Assembly (NCBI GenBank): GCA_045536045.1
Contig: JAZSMU010000080.1
Coordinates: forward strand, 1 to 17,461
DNA length: 17,461 bases
DNA from: RGIG1918 sp045536045
GTDB lineage: Bacteria; Cyanobacteriota; Vampirovibrionia; Gastranaerophilales; Gastranaerophilaceae
Direction of reading: 5' to 3'
The notes below the pieces were generated by a model that saw only the letters and a program-made list of their open reading frames with translations, did not search any database and was not told where the DNA came from. Below, one piece after another: positions 14,104-17,461 of the stretch. The translations under genes were made by a program, and so were the position numbers. How positions within the stretch are numbered: the stretch's first letter is position 1; every line of letters begins with the position of its first letter.

Positions 14104-14745
14104 TTAATTTTTTGAAAAAACAGGAGGCGTTTGAATATACAAAGGTTTGATATTTTGGGCATTAAAAGCTTCTTTAGAATTAGAATTAAATTTTTTATAA
14201 GAAATTTCAGCTAAAATTTTTCCAATTTCAGGCATGCCCTCTTCGTAATTTGTTGTGCTAATTCCATTTTCTTTAAAATATTTGCTAACAGAAGTGTCTG
14301 CAACAATTCCAATTTCTAGACTTTTTGCAACTTCAATTGCTTCTTCTTTTTTAATTAAATAAGGCTCGCCATCTACATTGTAGAAAATGAAACTACCACG
14401 TCTTGCATCTAGAAATACGGCTTCATTTTTGCCATTTATTTTAGATAAAATCTCAACACTTGGAGAACAAACACAAGGCAAATTGGCTTCAGAAGCTATT
14501 ATTTTTGCAACACAAAGCCCAACTCTAATTCCTGTAAAGCTTGCAGGACCAACATCTACACCAATAAAATCTAAATCTTTTAAAGATAGAGAATTTTTTT
14601 CTAAAATATTTTTAATTTCAGAAATCAAATAAACACTATGATAATTTTCGCTATCAGATTCAATAGTTTTATTGATAAATTCGCCATTTTTAACAAGCGT
14701 TATAAAAGTTTTATTTAAAACACAATCAAAAACAAGATAATTCAT
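14104..14745 (-). CDS. tsaB: tRNA threonylcarbamoyladenosine (t6A) synthesis protein TsaB
   Basis: TsaB partners TsaD and TsaE in making t6A37 on ANN-decoding tRNAs; it is an inactive ASKHA-fold relative of TsaD. I choose ATG 14745 (213 residues): GAGGG lies 5 nt upstream and the protein then begins MNYLVFDC, matching the family. A TTG 12 nt earlier keeps the frame open but would overlap that ribosome site. Diagnostic features are the N-terminal strand with LVFDC, VGPASFTGIRVG at about 65-76 (family GPGSFTGxR; the second Gly is Ala here), and AVFLDARRG at about 112-120. Length is a little under the E. coli 231. It lies 39 nt after tsaE and converges with ftsQ, with 47 nt between the two ends and no obvious terminator. 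Confidence 0.94.
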   Translation of the reverse strand: MNYLVFDCVLNKTFITLVKNGEFINKTIESDSENYHSVYLISEIKNILEKNSLSLKDLDFIGVDVGPASFTGIRVGLCVAKIIASEANLPCVCSPSVEILSKINGKNEAVFLDARRGSFIFYNVDGEPYLIKKEEAIEVAKSLEIGIVADTSVSKYFKENGISTTNYEEGMPEIGKILAEISYKKFNSNSKEAFNAQNIKPLYIQTPPVFSKN

Positions 14746-14784
14746 AATTTCCCTCAAATAAATTTTACATTAAATAAGAAAAAT

Positions 14785-15261
14785 TTAAAATTGTGCTTTT
14801 AATTTTTCTAAAATTTCAATATATTTCTTGTCTTGTGCCTTAAATTCAAAAGTTCTAGCTTCTTCGCCTTTGTCAAAATTATAAGAAATAATTAAATCTA
14901 ATCTCTCAGATGGAAGTTCATATTCGCCAAAATCTGCCCATTCAACGAAAGTTATAACATTTTCTTTTGAATATTCTGCAAGCTCTTCAACAATTGAAGC
15001 TACGCCCTCTTTCTCTAGCCTATATAAATCAAAATGATAAACAGGCAAATGAGAGCCTTTGTATTCATTCATAATAACAAAACTTGGGCTAGTAACAGCA
15101 CCTTCAACACCAATGCTTTTTAAAAAAGCCTTAGTAAAAGCTGTTTTGCCAACTCCAATATCGCCATATAAACAAAGAAAAACACCACATTCGCTAACTA
15201 AAGATGCAAAAACATTTGCAAGACGTGAAGTTTCTTCTAAATTGTTAATTTCAAATTTCAT
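14785..15261 (-). CDS. tsaE: tRNA t6A synthesis ATPase TsaE
   Basis: TsaE is the small P-loop ATPase that drives turnover of the TsaB-TsaD complex in t6A formation. The 158-residue length matches. Walker A is GDIGVGKTAF (33-42). The family motifs TSPSF (57-61), HFDLYRL (76-82) and EWAD (107-110) follow in the right order. The ATG at 15261 directly follows the TAA of the upstream gene (no gap), with no strong Shine-Dalgarno, so translation is likely coupled. TsaE next to TsaB is common in bacteria and supports both calls. tsaD is not in this window. Confidence 0.96.
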   Translation of the reverse strand: MKFEINNLEETSRLANVFASLVSECGVFLCLYGDIGVGKTAFTKAFLKSIGVEGAVTSPSFVIMNEYKGSHLPVYHFDLYRLEKEGVASIVEELAEYSKENVITFVEWADFGEYELPSERLDLIISYNFDKGEEARTFEFKAQDKKYIEILEKLKAQF

Positions 15262-15693
15262 TTATGCTGTTATTCTTTCAATGTATCTTTCAAGTGCTTG
15301 ATATCCGTCATTCATCTCAGAATCAACATGTTGGTATGAGCAAGATTTTAAGAATTTTAATTCTTTAACACGAATTTCAAATAATTTATCTGCATAGTCT
15401 TTTAAAACAACATCTTCAGAGAAAGACCATTTTTTTAACAATTCTAATTCTTGGTTAATTTGCTTAATTGTTGAATTTTCTAAAGTTGTGAAATTTCTGT
15501 GCTTCAAAAGAGAAAGCTCATAATTTGTAATTTTCATTGCAACAGCTGAAAAGCCAAAAATTCTCTTAATTGCCATGTAGTTTTGTGCAAGTTCTCTATG
15601 TCTCATTGGAACGCCACTAGAGGCAATTATGGAAGACATTGCAAGTGTTTCATATTCATCAATAGGAGCTAATTTTCGCCCAAAAGTTATCAT
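15262..15693 (-). CDS. Uncharacterised helical protein upstream of tsaE
   Basis: A 143-residue soluble protein that I do not recognise. It appears almost wholly alpha-helical, with amphipathic Leu/Lys/Glu stretches (about 71-115) and one pair of aromatic/His residues near the end (CSYQHVD, 118-124). There is no signal peptide, membrane segment, nucleotide-binding or metal-binding motif. The ATG at 15693 has an excellent AGAGGG a few nt upstream. It abuts tsaE with no gap and shares a predicted promoter with tsaE-tsaB. The gene order suggests a link to tRNA modification or simply a shared transcript; no function can be assigned. Confidence 0.82.
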   Translation of the reverse strand: MITFGRKLAPIDEYETLAMSSIIASSGVPMRHRELAQNYMAIKRIFGFSAVAMKITNYELSLLKHRNFTTLENSTIKQINQELELLKKWSFSEDVVLKDYADKLFEIRVKELKFLKSCSYQHVDSEMNDGYQALERYIERITA

Positions 15694-15722
15694 ACCCTCT
15701 CCAAATCCATGTTGTTATTTTA

Positions 15723-15751
15723 ATCATACTATGAGAGGAAAAATTTGTCAT
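15723..15751 (-). promoter_or_regulatory. Probable promoter of the 143-residue protein-tsaE-tsaB operon
   Basis: On the minus strand ATGACA at 15746-15751, a 17-nt spacer and TATGAT at 15723-15728. The predicted start is near 15716, leaving about 23 nt that carry the AGAGGG ribosome site. Its -35 occupies the same bases as the ndk -35. Confidence 0.6.
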
Positions 15752-15773
15752 TAATCCTTGATTATTGTAAAAT
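15745..15773 (+). promoter_or_regulatory. Probable promoter of ndk-tgt
   Basis: TTGTCA at 15745-15750, a 17-nt spacer and TAAAAT at 15768-15773. The predicted start is near 15780, leaving about 30 nt before the ndk ATG with AAGGA at 15798-15802. Five of the six -35 bases are also the -35 of the divergent promoter. Confidence 0.65.
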
Positions 15774-15809
15774 TTGTTTATATTTGAGATTAAAAAAAAG
15801 GATTAGGTT

Positions 15810-16259
15810 ATGGAAAGAACATTTATCGCAGTAAAGCCAGACGGAGTTAAAAGAGGGCTAATTGGAGAAATTATTAAAAGATTTGAAAATAAAAGCTATA
15901 AACTTGTTGGCATGAAAATGATGAATGTAAGCTTAGAACTTGCACAAAAACACTACGCAGAGCATGTTGGCAAACCTTTTTATGACGGTCTAATTTCATA
16001 TATCACTTCTTCTCCTGTTGTTGCAATGGTTTGGGAAGGAATTGATGTTGTTGAAGGTGCTAGACACATTATGGGTTCAACAAAACCAAACACAGCAGAT
16101 GTTGGCTCAATTAGAGCAGATTTTGGGCAAGTTATGAATATGAATCTTGTTCATGGCTCAGACAGTGTTGAATCAGCTGAACGTGAAATTGGGCTTTGGT
16201 TTAATGAAAACGAATTTTGCGATAATTATAAATCAATTTTTGAAATGATAGCAGGCTAA
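15810..16259 (+). CDS. ndk: Nucleoside diphosphate kinase
   Basis: Ndk transfers the gamma phosphate between nucleoside triphosphates and diphosphates through a phosphohistidine, balancing NTP and dNTP pools in the cytoplasm. The 149-residue length is standard. The N-terminal strand ERTFIAVKPDGVKRGLIGEI (2-21) and NLVHGSDS (112-119), with the active-site His at 115, are diagnostic. RHIMGSTKP (85-93) is the expected nucleotide-binding stretch. The ATG has AAGGA 7 nt upstream. Only two bases separate its stop codon from the tgt start. Confidence 0.98.
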   Translation: MERTFIAVKPDGVKRGLIGEIIKRFENKSYKLVGMKMMNVSLELAQKHYAEHVGKPFYDGLISYITSSPVVAMVWEGIDVVEGARHIMGSTKPNTADVGSIRADFGQVMNMNLVHGSDSVESAEREIGLWFNENEFCDNYKSIFEMIAG

Positions 16260-16261
16260 TC

Positions 16262-17386
16262 GTGAATGAATTTTTTAGTTTTAAATTATTAAAAAAATCA
16301 GGAAAATCTCACGCAAGAAGAGGGACTTTCAAAACTCCACATGGAACAATTGAAACTCCGATTTTTATGCCTGTTGGAACAAATTCTGTTATAAAAACTC
16401 TTACAAAAGAGCAAATTGAAGCAACTGGTGCTCAAATTATGCTTTCAAATTCTTACCATTTATATCTTAAACCTGGTGTAGAATTAATTAAAAAAGCTGG
16501 TGGCATCCATAATTGGATGAATTTTCATAAGCCAGTTTTAACAGATTCTGGTGGCTTTCAGGTGTTTTCTTTGGCAGAGCTTAGAAATATAACAGAAGAT
16601 GGTGTTCATTTTCAAGACCCAAAAAATGGCAATAGACACTTCATTTCGCCTGAAATTTCAATGGAAATTCAAGAGGGAATTGGCTCAGATATTGCAATGG
16701 CATTTGATGTTTGTGCACCATATCCTTGCTCTTGGAAGGAAGCAAAAGATTCTATGGAAAAAACTCATAGATGGCTAGAAAGATGCTTCAAAGCTCACAA
16801 AAGACCAGACCAAGCTCTTTTCCCAATTGTTCAAGGTGCATTTTTTGACGATTTGAGAATTGAAAGTGCAAAAGTTATTTCAACTTTTGATGCCGTAGGC
16901 TATGCCATAGGTGGCGTTAGCGTTGGCGAACCAGAAGACATTAAAAACTACTTTACAGGGCTTGTTGCGCCACTTTTGCCAGAAGATAAGCCAAGATATT
17001 TAATGGGCGTTGGAACTCCAATTGACCTTGTTGAGGGTGTTTTGAGAGGTGTTGATATGTTTGACTGCGTTCTGCCAACAAGAAACGCAAGGCACGGAAC
17101 ATATTTTACAAATCACGGCAGTGAAACAATTAAAAACAAACGCTTTGAAGAAGATTTTAGCCCACTAGATTCTGAATGTGATTGCCCAACTTGCAAAAAC
17201 CACACAAAAGCCTATATAAGACACTTGTTCAAGGCTCAAGAATCAACAGGAGCAACACTTTTAAGCATTCATAATATTCATTTTCTTTTAAAATTAATGG
17301 AGAGAATTAGAAAAGAAATTGAAGAAGATAATTTTGAAAATTTTGCAAAAGAATATTTAGAGCGTCAAAGAAAAAAACAAGCCTAA
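16262..17386 (+). CDS. tgt: tRNA-guanine transglycosylase Tgt (queuosine pathway)
   Basis: Tgt swaps guanine 34 for preQ1 in tRNAs with GUN anticodons, the committed tRNA step of queuosine synthesis. The 374-residue length is normal. Visible features are DSGGFQVFSL (95-104), FDVCAPYP (148-155), the base-recognition loop GGVSVGEP (217-224), MFDCVLPTRNARHGT with the nucleophile Asp at about 268, and a zinc site of Cys 306, 308 and 311 (CDCPTC) plus His 337 (SIHN). The start is GTG at 16262, two bases after the ndk stop, with AGG inside the ndk end; an ATG four bases later is out of frame. Translation is probably coupled to ndk. Confidence 0.97.
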   Translation: MNEFFSFKLLKKSGKSHARRGTFKTPHGTIETPIFMPVGTNSVIKTLTKEQIEATGAQIMLSNSYHLYLKPGVELIKKAGGIHNWMNFHKPVLTDSGGFQVFSLAELRNITEDGVHFQDPKNGNRHFISPEISMEIQEGIGSDIAMAFDVCAPYPCSWKEAKDSMEKTHRWLERCFKAHKRPDQALFPIVQGAFFDDLRIESAKVISTFDAVGYAIGGVSVGEPEDIKNYFTGLVAPLLPEDKPRYLMGVGTPIDLVEGVLRGVDMFDCVLPTRNARHGTYFTNHGSETIKNKRFEEDFSPLDSECDCPTCKNHTKAYIRHLFKAQESTGATLLSIHNIHFLLKLMERIRKEIEEDNFENFAKEYLERQRKKQA

Positions 17387-17429
17387 AAAGGCAAAACACA
17401 AGCAAATTGCCCAATTAAGAAATTATCTG

Positions 17430-17458
17430 TTGACTATAAATATTTTTTCTAATAAAAT
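17430..17458 (+). promoter_or_regulatory. Strong promoter-like site for a gene beyond the right edge
   Basis: TTGACT at 17430-17435, a 17-nt spacer and TAAAAT at 17453-17458. It has the best -35 of the window (five of six consensus bases). It starts 44 nt after the tgt stop, so a new plus-strand transcript probably starts at about 17465. Confidence 0.55.
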
Positions 17459-17461
17459 AAT

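Noticed and set aside
14057..14112. Possible bidirectional terminator between the convergent ftsQ and tsaB
   Set aside because: There is only an AT-rich stretch with TTAGCTAA-like dyads. The T6/A6 pair at the tsaB end has a one-base loop and cannot form a normal hairpin.
17381..17412. Possible terminator after tgt (GCCT-AAAA-AGGC, or GGCAA...TTGCC)
   Set aside because: The stems are 4-5 bp and neither is followed by a T run.

Overview
This is an AT-rich (roughly 30% G+C by eye), gene-dense bacterial chromosome segment with no rRNA, tRNA, CRISPR array, insertion sequence or phage genes. Flagellar rod genes, SecG, and a MurC-MurB-Ddl-FtsQ cluster point to a flagellated bacterium with peptidoglycan and Shine-Dalgarno-led internal genes (a full AAGGAGGT precedes flgC). 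My best guess at the lineage is Vampirovibrionia/Melainabacteria (Gastranaerophilales-like). This rests on base composition, protein style and cluster layout only; Elusimicrobiota or an AT-rich Firmicute are not excluded.

Layout. (1) 1-2431, minus strand: an uncharacterised helical protein, then the ribosome-associated GTPase Obg, a hairpin terminator, and the N-terminal part of a strongly acidic protein that runs off the left edge. (2) 2531-5001, plus strand: an MFS transporter, an unknown Lys-rich protein and PrmC (release-factor glutamine methyltransferase), joined by short out-of-frame overlaps. (3) 5048-8291: a flagellar block, consisting of a FliK-like N/Q-rich protein and then two short FlgF/FlgG-type rod proteins, FlgB and FlgC. 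The rod genes sit behind a sigma-28-like promoter and a perfect 16-bp palindrome. (4) 8351-14056: SecG, then a probable envelope operon of a processive family-2 glycosyltransferase, MurC, MurB, Ddl and FtsQ. (5) 14104-15693, minus strand: an unknown helical protein, TsaE and TsaB (tRNA t6A synthesis), convergent with ftsQ. (6) 15810-17386, plus strand: Ndk and Tgt (queuosine), followed by a strong promoter-like site for a gene beyond the window.

How it fits together: most genes are housekeeping (ribosome assembly, translation termination, tRNA modification, nucleotide balance, cell-wall precursor synthesis, division). The accessory interest lies in four unknown proteins, the compact flagellar cluster, and the promoters. 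Several promoter-like sites share TTGnnn-N16/17-TAnnnT. Two of them lie so close to the ATG that the mRNAs may be leaderless, and one divergent pair shares a single -35 element. I did not find a clear undescribed multi-gene system. The best candidates for novelty are the protein at 1856-2431, which resembles a stand-alone DUF262-type helical domain, and the flagellar control region at 6028-6072.
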